DNA from: Candidatus Nitrotoga sp. AM1P
GTDB taxonomy: Bacteria; Pseudomonadota; Gammaproteobacteria; Burkholderiales; Gallionellaceae
Direction of reading: 5' to 3'
Length of the DNA stretch: 64,000 nt
Assembly (NCBI RefSeq): GCF_013168275.1
Contig: NZ_AP019547.1
Span: 1,674,001-1,738,000, forward strand
Shown: positions 1 through 10,888 of the stretch, piece by piece
Position numbering within the stretch: position 1 is the stretch's first letter
Layout of the letters: each line of letters starts with the position of its first letter
Made by a program: the position numbers and the translations under genes
The notes under the pieces: generated by a model
Seen by the model: the letters and a program-made list of their open reading frames with translations, nothing else
The model's database searches: none
What the model was told of the DNA's origin: nothing

Positions 1-2177
1 AATGCGACACGCCCATAAGTCACACCCAGATTAGGATTAAGAGTAATGATCGGCAGCACGACGGGTGGGGGTGTGGCTCCATCCTGCAATACCACACCCA
101 GAGATGGTGCGATGAAGGGGCCAAAATCCGTACTTGTCGTTCCGGTTGTGTCATCGAGCTTGTTGACGCCCAGAAGGGGCGAACTGATCGGGGTAATGAC
201 AGAACCGGCAGTGCTGATGAGTGTGATGGTGTTCGATACGTTGGGCGCGGACAAAGTCTGTCCAGCAAATGTGGTCACGACGAGGGTGCGCGCGCCGGGC
301 GTGGCATTGCTCGCGGCTTCGATGCCCACGGTAAGAGCGGTGCCTTCACCGTTCACGACAGGTAATGAGCCAATAGTCAAACCATTCGGTGGAACGGAGC
401 TGACTTGCTGAACGTTCTGGAAATTGACGCCGCGAACTGTTAGCGTGGTTTGCCCGCCGCCTATGACTAGATAAAGCGGATCGACCGAATCGATACTGGG
501 CAGTTTTGAGGTGACCTGGAATTGCCCAGCTTCAGTTGTCGAGAACGGAATTGATTTGCTGCCAGCCAGGGCGGTGACATGCCGTATGGTCTGGGGCGCA
601 GTCATGGCAATGCTGACAGCTACATTCACCGATTTTCCGTCAGCACTTGGGCTAGGCGTTGCTATTGTCAGGCCATCTGAGGGAGAGATTTGCACGGACG
701 TTACCCCTTCAAGCTGGCTGCCTGTTAGAGTTAGCGTGAAGCTGTCCCCGATGGATTTTGCATTTGGGGAGATACTGCTCACAACAGAGCCTATGCTGAC
801 CCCAACTGGCAATGAATAGGCACTGACCGGCAATTCAGTCCCCGTTCCGGCACCTTGCTGCATGAGCAGGCCAAGGATGGGCGCGCTTACAGGGCTGACG
901 ATTTGAGTAATTTCGTTAACTACTCTGAAGGTATTCGAAACGTCCAACGTGGCAGAGGAAGTGCCGCCAGACGTGGTCACTGTTACCACGCGGTCACCGA
1001 TAGTTGCGTCTGCTGCAATCTGAATAGAGGTGCTCGCCGCATCGCCAGTAGCGCTGATAACAGGTGAGGCGCCCACTGTAATGCCCCCTGCCGGACTGAA
1101 CTGTATGCTCTGTATACCGTCAAGATTCTTGCCCCGAACGATGAAGGGGATATTGTTGGTGCCCAGTACTCCAAATAACGGATCCACAGACGTAATGATT
1201 GGTACGGGAAGCGTAATAGACAACCTATCTTGTCCAGGCTCAGCAGAAAAATAAGGCTTGTTAATGCCATTCAGGATGAGTTGCCTTAGGGTTGTGGGCG
1301 CATCCTGCGCCACTGTGATGGGTATCGATACCGATTTACCATTTGTCGCTGTTGTAATGGAACCCAGTGTCAAACCGGTGGATGGGACTATTTCTACTCC
1401 AGTGACATTTTCCAGACCCATGCCTGAAACGATGACCGATGTTGGGCCTGACCCAATTGAAAGAGCGTTAGGCGCTATTCCGGTAATAAGCGACCCACGG
1501 GCAACTCCCACTAACGGAGACTGTAAGGACAAACTGGTGGGGGTGCTCGGTGGCACAACAATCGATTCAAGCGTGACACCCAGATTAAACGCACGGGCGA
1601 TATTAATACCTGCAAAATCTGCGGTGACATAAACCGGGATGGCAATGCTTTGCAGACCGGGGGAACTGGCCGACAGGCTTGTTACCCCACCTGTCTTTCC
1701 GGTGATTTCGGTTGTGACTTCAGTCGATCCGGCCGCAATATTGACAGTGGTGGACTTAAGCTGTGCGATGCTTGTATCAGCTGTCGACAGAGTAATGGTG
1801 TGATCAATGTTGTCCTGATTGCCAAGCCCCACGATGAATTTGTAGGGTGTATTGTTCGGCGGAATAGCAATAGGGATGGGGCTGATTGCCAGTTTTGGCA
1901 GGGCAGGATTGACTGTTATCGCAAAATTAGATGAACCTTCAGAGCTAGTCAACTTGAACGTGTTGGCACCGAGCTGGGCAAGTTCACTGGCACTAAGCAA
2001 AAATTTGATTTGCTTGTCTAAAGTCTGCAAACCAGAGATGCTGAAGTTTGCATCTGGCGGCGTTATGCTGGTTCCGCTCAGCACGTCGCCCACTATTGTG
2101 ATCTGCTGGCTCCCACCCCGTCGTACTTGGGTAGATGATACCGAACCAATAACGGGAGATTGTGGCTGCAAGCCACC
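1..2177 (-). pseudogene. IPT/TIG (Ig-like) repeat body of a large exported protein, cut by the window edge
   Basis: The minus-strand frame that continues past the stop of the 2178-2375 reading frame stays open to position 1 in every part I translated. It encodes Ig-like, IPT/TIG-type beta-sandwich sequence rich in Val, Thr, Ser and Gly. Motifs recur with a period of about 234 residues: SVDPLY near 480 and SVDPLF near 1185; PLLGV near 165 and PILGL near 865. These are typical of long secreted or surface proteins. No ATG with a ribosome site is visible at its start, and it shares the frame of the signal-peptide fragment. It therefore reads as the main body of one gene separated from its start by a TAA. 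The plus-strand ORFs over this stretch are antisense shadows. The 3' end lies outside the window. Confidence 0.7.
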
Positions 2178-2375
2178 TTACACCCTAAGAATATTTCCAA
2201 CTCCATCGTAGATATAACGGGTAATCAGCCCTTGCGGGTTGATGAAACGAATCAGCCGCCCCAATGGGTCATAGTCATATTTCTCGGTTCCAGCCGACGC
2301 AACTGTGACTACGCCAGCCAGCCCTAACAGAAACAGAAAGCCAGCCAACGCAAAAGGAAACTGAAGCCGTCTCAT
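2178..2375 (-). CDS. Signal peptide plus YD (RHS-type) repeats; N-terminal piece of the TIG-repeat protein
   Basis: This 65-codon frame starts with a clear Sec signal peptide: two Arg, a hydrophobic Phe/Leu/Ala/Val core, and probable cleavage after VASA near residue 28. Two YD-type repeat units follow (YDYDPLGRLIRF and YIYDGVGNILRV), the hallmark of RHS/YD proteins. It then stops at TAA (2178-2180). The next codons in the same frame continue directly into the Ig-like body, so this is probably the start of one large exported protein. The stop could be a recent nonsense mutation, a sequencing error or, less likely, a read-through site. Confidence 0.65.
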   Translation of the reverse strand: MRRLQFPFALAGFLFLLGLAGVVTVASAGTEKYDYDPLGRLIRFINPQGLITRYIYDGVGNILRV

Positions 2376-2672
2376 CTCATGTTTTCGATATTCAATCGCT
2401 CCGGTACATTCAGAGAGGTCAGAACAGCTACTTAATATTTACTGACGGTATCAGGAACCGCCTTGATATAGCTTGGTACTTATAATTAAAGACCTAATTT
2501 CTATTCATTGCCCTGTGCATAATTTCGTCTTGCAAGTTTTTGCAATGCCATGATTCAGTCAAGCAATTTTAAAGTCACCGTCTAAAGACGGTGGTTTTTA
2601 ACCAAATTTATTGAAATAAAATATCAATTTTTAAAAATTTATCGTTTAATAACAAGCAACTATACCTAACCT
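2376..2672. other. Gap between the TIG-repeat gene and guaA
   Basis: About 300 AT-rich bases between the 3' end of guaA and the start of the YD/TIG gene, both on the minus strand. The only structure I see is a strong small hairpin at 2576-2593. It should hold the promoter of the YD/TIG gene, but no confident -35/-10 pair stands out. Confidence 0.5.
2576..2599 (+). terminator. Terminator-like hairpin, 7-bp stem plus T run, plus orientation
   Basis: CACCGTC (2576-2582) pairs perfectly with GACGGTG (2587-2593) around a TAAA loop and is followed by GTTTTTA. The T run follows on the plus strand, yet no plus-strand gene precedes it. On the minus strand it could serve guaA only with a weak U tract. 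It may be bidirectional, or a relic of a mobile element end. Confidence 0.45.
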
Positions 2673-4238
2673 CTATTCCCACTCAATAGTCGCAGGCGGC
2701 TTCCCGGAAATATCATAAACCACGCGGTTAATGCCTCGCACTTCATTAATAATGCGGTTAGATATTTTGGCCAGTAGGGCATGTGGCAATTCTGCCCAAT
2801 GTGCGGTCATGAAGTCCTGTGTTTGCACCGCACGTAGCGCCACCACCCATTCATAAGTTCGACCATCGCCCATCACGCCCACCGACTTTACCGGCAGGAA
2901 TACAACAAATGCCTGTGCGGTTTTCTCATACCAGCCGGACGTATGTAGCTCTTCAATGAAGATTGCATCAGCACGGCGCAACAAGTCGGCGTACTCTCGC
3001 TTGACTTCGCCGAGGATGCGTACACCCAACCCCGGCCCCGGGAATGGGTGGCGGTACACCATGTCACGCGGCAGGCCGAGCGCCACGCCGAGTTCGCGCA
3101 CTTCGTCCTTGAACAGTTCGCGCAACGGTTCCAGCAGCTTAAGATGCAAGGTATCGGGCAAGCCACCGACGTTGTGATGCGATTTGATGGCGTGTGCCTT
3201 TTTTGTTTTGGCGCCAGCCGATTCGATCACGTCAGGATAAATCGTGCCTTGCGCCAGCCATTTAGCCTGTGGCAATTTGGCAGCTTCGCGCTGGAATACT
3301 TCGACAAATTCGCGCCCGATAATTTTGCGTTTTTGCTCTGGATCAGATACACCTGCCAAATGTTTCATGAATTCCGCGCCAGCATCAACGTGGATAACTT
3401 TCACGCCCAGATTTTTAGCAAAAGTTTCCATAACTTGCTTGGCTTCATTCAAGCGCAACAGGCCATTGTCCACAAATACGCAGGTGAGTTGGGTGCTGAT
3501 GGCACGATGCAACAATGCGGCTGCCACAGAAGAATCCACTCCGCCGGACAGGCCAAGGATGACTTCTTCCTGACCGACTTGGTCGCGGATTTTTTCTATC
3601 GCCTCACCGATGTAATCGGGCATATTCCAGTCCTGCCCGCAGCCGCAAATATCATGCACAAAGCGGCTGATTATCGCTTTCCCTTGCGGAGTGTGGGTCA
3701 CTTCCGGATGAAATTGTACGGAGTAGAAACGGCGTGCTTCATCGGCCATACCGGCAATTTGCGTGATTGCATTGGAAGCAATCACCATGAAACCCGGCGG
3801 CAGCAAAGTGACCTTGTCGCCGTGGCTCATCCATACGTCCAGCAAGCCGTGGCCTGCCTCGTTGTTACGATCCTGAATATCGCGAAATAATTTTGAATGG
3901 CCGCGTGCACGAATTTCCGCATAGCCAAATTCGCGCACCTGGCCGATTTCCACTTCTCCACCCAATTGCGCGGCCATGGTTTGCATACCGTAGCAAATAC
4001 CCAGCACCGGCACGCCCAGTTCAAATACTACTTGCGGTGCACGCGGAGCATCACCTTCCGTCACTGAATTAGGGCCGCCCGAAAGAATGATGCCTGCCGG
4101 CTTGAAATCGCGAATGAATTCATCACCTACATCGAATGGATGCAACTCACAGTAAACATGAGATTCGCGCACGCAGCGCGCTATGAGCTGGCTGTATTGC
4201 GATCCAAAGTCAAGGATCAGAATTTTTTGATGGGACAT
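2673..4238 (-). CDS. guaA: GMP synthase (glutamine-hydrolysing)
   Basis: Cytosolic enzyme converting XMP to GMP with glutamine and ATP, the last step of guanine nucleotide synthesis. The 521 residues match the family length. The N-terminal class I amidotransferase domain carries the nucleophile in GICYGMQ (Cys82) and the FHPEV His177/Glu179 pair. The ATP pyrophosphatase domain has the P-loop SGGVDSS at 231-237, and the C-terminal dimerisation domain ends at [10 protein letters not shown]. It lies 159 bp downstream of guaB on the same strand, the usual guaBA order, and is probably co-transcribed with it. All key residues are intact. Confidence 0.97.
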   Translation of the reverse strand: MSHQKILILDFGSQYSQLIARCVRESHVYCELHPFDVGDEFIRDFKPAGIILSGGPNSVTEGDAPRAPQVVFELGVPVLGICYGMQTMAAQLGGEVEIGQVREFGYAEIRARGHSKLFRDIQDRNNEAGHGLLDVWMSHGDKVTLLPPGFMVIASNAITQIAGMADEARRFYSVQFHPEVTHTPQGKAIISRFVHDICGCGQDWNMPDYIGEAIEKIRDQVGQEEVILGLSGGVDSSVAAALLHRAISTQLTCVFVDNGLLRLNEAKQVMETFAKNLGVKVIHVDAGAEFMKHLAGVSDPEQKRKIIGREFVEVFQREAAKLPQAKWLAQGTIYPDVIESAGAKTKKAHAIKSHHNVGGLPDTLHLKLLEPLRELFKDEVRELGVALGLPRDMVYRHPFPGPGLGVRILGEVKREYADLLRRADAIFIEELHTSGWYEKTAQAFVVFLPVKSVGVMGDGRTYEWVVALRAVQTQDFMTAHWAELPHALLAKISNRIINEVRGINRVVYDISGKPPATIEWE

Positions 4239-4397
4239 AAAATTATCAGGGTAAGTTATTAAGAGTAGATTATTAATTCTTTGTTGGGTGCGACAAGTGT
4301 TACCAGCCCACAGACAGAGCGATTGGCCTCTACCAAATTTTCAGCTTACGGTATTCAGCCATTTTCACCACAGCTAATAACTAATCGCTAACCACAA

Positions 4398-5864
<1,467 letters not shown>

Positions 5865-6100
5865 TCAACCTCAACAAAAATTACCGATGGATTGGTATTT
5901 TATAGGTTTTTACCAGTACCAACTTCAATTTGTGCAAATGCATAACAGTCGTTATCTCGGAATCTTGTACACAGATATGTCATCAGCTAGGGTATTTTCA
6001 GTTCCGTACGGCTAATCGATTTCTGCAGCACCGTTGAATACGCCGCGAAAAAACTCTAAGCTGACCGCATGATGTACAGCGTGAGTAATGCCGAGGGCTA

Positions 6101-7078
6101 TTAATCTGTCGTTGCAGGAGTACGCAGGAAGGACTCCACTACAGGCAGGAGTACCTGCGGTCGCTCTTCCGCTGGGGAATGGCCGCTGTCGTCGATCACA
6201 AACAACCGTGAGCCGGGGATCGCCTGGTGGAGTCGCTCGCCGACGCTGACCGGAACAATCCTGTCCTGCCTACCCCAAACGATGAGAGTCGGCACCCGGA
6301 GATTTGGATACTGTAGAGAAAGGTCTTCCAGGTCCGGCGGCTGGATCTGACGTGCGCTGGTTACTGCGGCATGACGACCCTCAGGTGTCTTCAAGGCCTT
6401 GGCGTAGACCTTAACCGCATCCTCGGGCACGGCCGAATTTTTTGCATACACTAATTTCATCACCTCTCGAATTTGAATTTCAGGCGGGATCAATCTCACG
6501 GCCAACGGCCCAAGTATAGGGGTGGCAAGTAAACGAATGAACATGGGCATTTGCTGCGGGTACGCGATACCGTCGATCAACACCAAGCCTCTCTGTCGAT
6601 CAGGGGCCGATTGTTGCAGGTAGAGCGAAGCCACCAGCGCAATACCGCCGCCGAGGGAGTGTCCCACAATCGTTACATCTTTCAGATCGTTATCCACTAC
6701 GTAATCGCGGATCAACCGTGCTTGTTCGTAGACCGAATAACGCTCATCGTCCGGTTTTGGAGAGTCACCAAAACCCTTCAGGTCAATTGCGATCACCCGG
6801 TTTTGTTGGGCCAGCGCAGGAGCCAAATGACGCCAAACATAGACGCTGTTGCCGAAGCCGTGAATTAGCAATACCGGCTTACCCGAACCTGACGTTTCCA
6901 CGTGCAAATCAATGTGCGGCTCACCTTTCAAGGTTACCGGGTAATCTCGCCAAGCAGGCGTGCTCTTGTCAAGGACAGCACAGCCGGAGTTAACTGCTAA
7001 CACAATGCCGCCAAACATTGTCATAAACCACTGTGTAGCCGCTAACATAAAACCTGATCTCATTTTGGCAAGACCCAA
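6101..7078 (-). CDS. Alpha/beta-fold hydrolase with N-terminal membrane anchor or signal sequence
   Basis: A 325-residue alpha/beta hydrolase. The oxyanion-hole motif HGFG is at 73-76, the nucleophile elbow GHSLGG has Ser141, the acid is probably Asp272 (WGRQDRIVP) and the base His300 (DDSGHS). Residues 10-33 are hydrophobic and end in SGC, so it is exported or membrane-tethered; the lipobox is poor (Asn at -3), so lipidation is doubtful. The catalytic set fits an esterase, lipase or haloperoxidase-like enzyme, and the substrate cannot be read from sequence. Its start overlaps the end of the upstream membrane protein gene by 19 bp, so the two are translationally linked. Confidence 0.85.
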   Translation of the reverse strand: MGLAKMRSGFMLAATQWFMTMFGGIVLAVNSGCAVLDKSTPAWRDYPVTLKGEPHIDLHVETSGSGKPVLLIHGFGNSVYVWRHLAPALAQQNRVIAIDLKGFGDSPKPDDERYSVYEQARLIRDYVVDNDLKDVTIVGHSLGGGIALVASLYLQQSAPDRQRGLVLIDGIAYPQQMPMFIRLLATPILGPLAVRLIPPEIQIREVMKLVYAKNSAVPEDAVKVYAKALKTPEGRHAAVTSARQIQPPDLEDLSLQYPNLRVPTLIVWGRQDRIVPVSVGERLHQAIPGSRLFVIDDSGHSPAEERPQVLLPVVESFLRTPATTD

Positions 7079-7557
7079 TCGCCTAGCTTAAACAGAAATA
7101 GATAGACATCGAAAAACATGCCTACGGCGAACGCAAAGAGCGAGAAGAGAGGCAGCGATGCGGTAATCCAGCTAATCCGACGCACTCTCCGCATAAAATC
7201 GGCGTCGCCTGAATTCAGGTAGGTTGGAATACACACGACCGCGAAGGAAACTATGGCGAGAAACAGACAGAGTCCAAGGGAAAGCGGGAGAAGGTTGGAG
7301 AAATACAAATCAATCGGCTGGAGTTCTTTCCCGTAACAACATGACTGGCACTGATCGAGTACTTTGGCCGGTGCAGCCACAAAATCTCCCGCTGCATTTG
7401 TCAGCTTCCCCGCAAAGGCCTTCTTGCACTCGATAAGCACCATGATCTGATCCCGCTTGGCATTGATCATCTGATAAGACTGCAAAACGATACTGACAGC
7501 TCCCCACAGGGCGCCCAGCAAAATCAGTGGTAGCCCCAAAATGGGCATATCTTTCAT
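7060..7557 (-). CDS. Uncharacterised inner-membrane protein, three predicted TM helices
   Basis: I do not recognise the family. From the ATG at 7557 (MKDMPILG) the protein has 165 residues. A TTG 16 codons upstream is possible but makes a poor polar extension. Hydrophobic helices lie at about 5-27, 88-115 and 128-155. Between the first two is a hydrophilic segment with one Cys (IECKK) and the cluster CQSCC, which could form disulfides or bind metal if periplasmic. It overlaps the alpha/beta hydrolase gene, so the two products probably act together at the membrane. Confidence 0.6.
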   Translation of the reverse strand: MKDMPILGLPLILLGALWGAVSIVLQSYQMINAKRDQIMVLIECKKAFAGKLTNAAGDFVAAPAKVLDQCQSCCYGKELQPIDLYFSNLLPLSLGLCLFLAIVSFAVVCIPTYLNSGDADFMRRVRRISWITASLPLFSLFAFAVGMFFDVYLFLFKLGDWVLPK

Positions 7558-7951
7558 ATTTTTTTTACGGGATGAGTGACACTGACCAGTCGATGCAACT
7601 GCCAAACTAAGGTGCAGAACAGCCGAAGGTCAAGGCGCATGGCAAAGACTCCAACAAAGGTTGAAAGGAAATTAAGGGCGGTATGTTTTAGAGATCGTTA
7701 ATTCACTCGTTTTTCTGAAATTTTTTCCATGCCCGTTATCGAGCACATCTTCCGCTTTCATGAATATCGAAATGTCCCGCTTAGTTAAAGCCACGGCTTA
7801 TATCTTTAAAGATACAAAAATCGTTTAGATACAAACCGTGGCATTGAACATTCTTATAAGAAATTAATTGAATTTAATTCGAGATACACTGGTTGTATTT
7901 CATAGCCGATATAACTTGATATTTCCTGATCTCAACATTTAAAAACGGCTG
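7558..7951. other. Gene-free stretch, no clear signals
   Basis: About 390 AT-rich bases between two minus-strand genes. No ORF with coding character, tRNA or strong hairpin is seen. It presumably carries the promoter of the downstream membrane protein-hydrolase pair. Confidence 0.4.
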
Positions 7952-8410
7952 TTAACTGGAACGTACTAATCTTACGTGATTAGGAACGGCGCTATATTCG
8001 CTAAACACCTTGCCAACGTAGAAACTGACAAACCAGGATAAGGCGCCGTCTGGCGAAGCTGTAAAAAAAGGTGATCCTGGCGTCCCGGGAAAGACGGCTG
8101 TGTCAATTGACGGATCTCTACGGCTCGTATCCACGATGCTCGACAGCTCTTCTACTTTAGGCAAGCGCCAAGCTTGACGCGTGGCTTTTGCTTCGCTTTT
8201 AGCCAATGCCAACGCCGCTTCCAAATCATATACACCAGGAATCCCAGTGCAGCCATCGATACTGGCTGTCATACCTTCTGGGCAACGTCGCCAGATTAGG
8301 CCAGTTTTATTGTCTGTCACTTCAGTACCATCCTCAGAAATGACAAATCGTGCTGGCGGTTGCTCATCTGAATTGTCTACCTGCGGCTGGTTATCAGTTT
8401 CATTCTGCAT
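7952..8410 (-). CDS. DUF1566 (Lcl C-terminal-like) domain protein, copy 1
   Basis: 152 residues; almost the whole chain is a DUF1566-type domain, a C-type-lectin-like fold found in surface and fimbria-associated proteins. Diagnostic motifs are TGLIWRRCPEG, the conserved WRLPKVEELSSIVD, and the C-terminal VRLVRS. Two Cys flank the first motif (CPEG and GCTG) and may pair. Unlike most family members it has no signal peptide, only a polar N-terminus rich in Gln, Asp and Pro. A paralogue of similar length lies 200 bp upstream in the same orientation, indicating tandem duplication. Function unknown. Confidence 0.75.
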   Translation of the reverse strand: MQNETDNQPQVDNSDEQPPARFVISEDGTEVTDNKTGLIWRRCPEGMTASIDGCTGIPGVYDLEAALALAKSEAKATRQAWRLPKVEELSSIVDTSRRDPSIDTAVFPGTPGSPFFTASPDGALSWFVSFYVGKVFSEYSAVPNHVRLVRSS

Positions 8411-8610
8411 ATTTGATCTTCTTTCTATCAGTTAGTTATCAGTTAACAGGGATTACCTGCGCTTTGCAAAAAATATAATAATCACTACAACGACTTAACT
8501 ACGCTGCGCTCTATAGGATAACGCGTAGTTGTAAAATAATTACGATATCTTGTCAATGTTCAATTCTACTCTAGAGTCACTTCGTTTCGCACTTTCCCCA
8601 ACGCTGTGCA

Positions 8611-9096
8611 TCACTGACCAGAACGCACTAAGCGTACCTGAAGCTTACCGCCACAGACGTAAGTGTTCATAAAGCCACCATAAAACATGACATACCAAGC
8701 CTTTAACGGATTATTCTCCACCGGCGAAGCCGACCAGAAAGGCGTTGCAGGTGTCCCGGGAAAGGCGTGCGTATCAATCGCCGGATTTCCAAGACTGGCA
8801 TCTACAATGCTTGAAAGTTCTTTTACATTGGGAAGACGCCATGACTTACCACTAGCCAACGCTACATCGTTGGCCAAGGCCAGCGACTGATCCCAAGTAT
8901 AAGCAGCTGCAACCCCGCTACAACCACTACTGCTGAACGTCATACCTTCTGGACAACGTCGCCAGATCAGGCCGGTTTTACTGTCGGCAACTTCGTTGCC
9001 ATCCGCTGATATGGAATATCGGGCTTGAATTTGTGCATCTGAATTGCCTGGCACGGCTGGTATATCTGCCAACGGCTGGGGAGTGCCGGTTTTCAT
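8611..9096 (-). CDS. DUF1566 (Lcl C-terminal-like) domain protein, copy 2
   Basis: 161-residue paralogue of the downstream gene, sharing SKTGLIWRRCPEGMT, WRLPNVKELSSIVD and VRLVRSG. The copies diverge most between the PGTP motif and the last ten residues, the region that forms the exposed face in lectin-like folds. Again there is no signal peptide (MKTGTPQPLADIPAV). Upstream of the ATG an AGGAGAG lies at good spacing. The pair could bind ligands or partners through the variable face; no enzyme motif is present. Confidence 0.75.
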   Translation of the reverse strand: MKTGTPQPLADIPAVPGNSDAQIQARYSISADGNEVADSKTGLIWRRCPEGMTFSSSGCSGVAAAYTWDQSLALANDVALASGKSWRLPNVKELSSIVDASLGNPAIDTHAFPGTPATPFWSASPVENNPLKAWYVMFYGGFMNTYVCGGKLQVRLVRSGQ

Positions 9097-9465
9097 GATA
9101 ATGCTCTCCTTAGGATTAATTAAATTTAGCTCGTTGTACCTATATCAATCCAGTAAAAATTTATCAAGGCAGTAACAATTTATAGATAGCCAAGATTTTA
9201 TTCCATTAGTTTGACCTGTGTATAAAGCAGACAATGTAACTGCAATATTTTATATAATGTTTTTTGCCACGATTGTTAAAACATCAACATCTTGTTCATA
9301 TCAAATTTTTTTACCGACATAGTTTCATTTCTATCCTCTAACCGGCATCTTAAATATCGATGACTGATCGCTTTTTTATTTTGATCTATTGCGCATAATA
9401 TACTGAATAAAAATGACAGTATCCCTCTTAGACATTATGCATAATGCAGGACACCACTAAAACTT
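9097..9465. other. AT-rich divergent intergenic region
   Basis: About 370 bases between the DUF1566 pair (leftward) and the glyoxalase-fold gene (rightward). It is visibly AT-rich with many T tracts. It must hold two divergent promoters, but I cannot fix either with confidence. No RNA gene recognised. Confidence 0.4.
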
Positions 9466-9849
9466 ATGCAAATCACTCACCTGCTACATGCCACCTTTTT
9501 GGTGGCAGACCTGAATAGAGCGCGCATCTTTTATGAAAATATTCTGGGACTGGTACCTGATAGCAAACGCCCAGAGATGAGCTTTCCCGGCGTGTGGTAT
9601 AACGTGGGCGTACATCAACAAATCCATCTCATGCAACTTCCTAATCCGGAAGCAAACCTGCAACGTCCAGCGCACGGAGGACGCGACCGCCATATAGCCC
9701 TGTCGGTAAGCAATCTGAATGCATTAATGCAGAAATTGGATACAGCCACGATAGACTACACGATAAGTATGTCCGGCCGCTCTGCCTTATTCTGCCGCGA
9801 CCCGGATGATAATGCATTGGAATTTATTGAATACCAGCCCTCCCTTTAA
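9466..9849 (+). CDS. VOC-family (glyoxalase/dioxygenase fold) protein
   Basis: A 127-residue single vicinal-oxygen-chelate domain. It begins with the typical HATFLVADLNRARIFYENILG, continues with RHIALSVSN in the centre and ends with RDPDDNALEF, which supplies the usual C-terminal Glu metal ligand. The His of LHATFLV and the His of RHIAL are other likely ligands. Members include glyoxalase I, fosfomycin-resistance enzymes and extradiol dioxygenases; this one is too generic to assign a substrate. It is followed 80 bp later by the RIO1-like kinase gene in the same direction. Confidence 0.85.
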   Translation: MQITHLLHATFLVADLNRARIFYENILGLVPDSKRPEMSFPGVWYNVGVHQQIHLMQLPNPEANLQRPAHGGRDRHIALSVSNLNALMQKLDTATIDYTISMSGRSALFCRDPDDNALEFIEYQPSL

Positions 9850-9930
9850 AATATCAGGTTAGCAAAGCCTCTCTATTTAAAACACTATTTAGATTATTGT
9901 AAAATACGCTCTGGGTAACACCTTGATCAC

Positions 9931-10791
9931 ATGAAAACTCCAAAAAGAATTGAGCCGCTCATCCAGGATGGCATCGTTGACAAGGTAGACCGTCAATTGA
10001 TGAGCGGCAAAGAAGCCAATGTCTATATTGTGATCTGTGGAGAAAATATCCGCTGCGCGAAAGTTTATAAGGAAGCTAACAAGCGCAGCTTCCATCAGGC
10101 CGTTCACTACACGGAAGGCCGCAAGGTGAAAAACAGCCGTATGGCCCGTGCCATGGAAAAAGGCACCCGCTATGGGCGTAAAGAGCGGGAAACCGCCTGG
10201 CAAAATGCCGAGGTGGATGCTTTGTACAAACTCGCTGCTGCAGGCGTGCGTGTTCCACATCCCTATGGATTTTACGAAGGCGTACTGCTGATGGAATTGG
10301 TGTCCGACGCGAATGGCGAGCCCGCCCCGCGACTCAATGATCTTGTACTGACTGCTGAGCTCGCACGACAATATCACCAAATTTTGATCAAAGAAGTCGT
10401 GCGCATGCTGTGTGCTGGTATCGTTCACGGCGACCTTTCCGAGTACAACATCCTCGTTGACAGCAACGGGCCGGTCATCATCGATTTACCCCAAGCAATC
10501 GATGCTGCCGCAAACAACAATGCCTGCAAAATGTTGGAACGAGACGTCGATAATCTGGCAATTTACTTCGGCCAATTTGCCCCCGAACTACGTTCTACCT
10601 ACTATGGCAAAGAAATATGGTCGCGCTATGAGAGCGGTGAATTGCACCCTGAAATCAAACTGACTGGCAAATTCAAACACAGCGACAAGCAGGCCGACGT
10701 CGGCGCTGTAATGCGGGAAATTGATGCCGCTCGCGATGCGGACACTGCACGACGACTCTTGCGACAAGCAGCTAAAGCAGATGGCAGATGA
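9931..10791 (+). CDS. RIO1-like atypical serine protein kinase (PA4780 type)
   Basis: 286 residues. The glycine-poor nucleotide loop GKEANVYIV is at 26-34, the catalytic motif HGDLSEYN at 166-173 (Asp168 as base) and the metal-binding motif IIDLPQAID at 183-191 (Asp185). These are the RIO1-family versions of the kinase HxD and DFG motifs. Bacterial members are cytosolic and thought to act near ribosomes or translation, but targets are not established. The start follows directly on a short AT-rich leader. All catalytic residues are intact. Confidence 0.88.
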   Translation: MKTPKRIEPLIQDGIVDKVDRQLMSGKEANVYIVICGENIRCAKVYKEANKRSFHQAVHYTEGRKVKNSRMARAMEKGTRYGRKERETAWQNAEVDALYKLAAAGVRVPHPYGFYEGVLLMELVSDANGEPAPRLNDLVLTAELARQYHQILIKEVVRMLCAGIVHGDLSEYNILVDSNGPVIIDLPQAIDAAANNNACKMLERDVDNLAIYFGQFAPELRSTYYGKEIWSRYESGELHPEIKLTGKFKHSDKQADVGAVMREIDAARDADTARRLLRQAAKADGR

Positions 10792-10888
10792 AATCTGAAT
10801 TCCTAGAGATGCCCATAATCCCTCTTGAAAATCGTAAGGCTACCCCAACCTATGCGTACGTCCTGTCTAAAAAATAACGGAGAAAGTA

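Noticed and set aside
46..2211. Several plus-strand frames of 70-124 codons across 46-2211
   Set aside because: They are antisense to the minus-strand Ig-like frame, which is continuous and has domain character.
3048..3890. 280-codon plus-strand frame inside guaA
   Set aside because: Fully antisense to guaA, whose motifs are intact. It is a mirror artefact.
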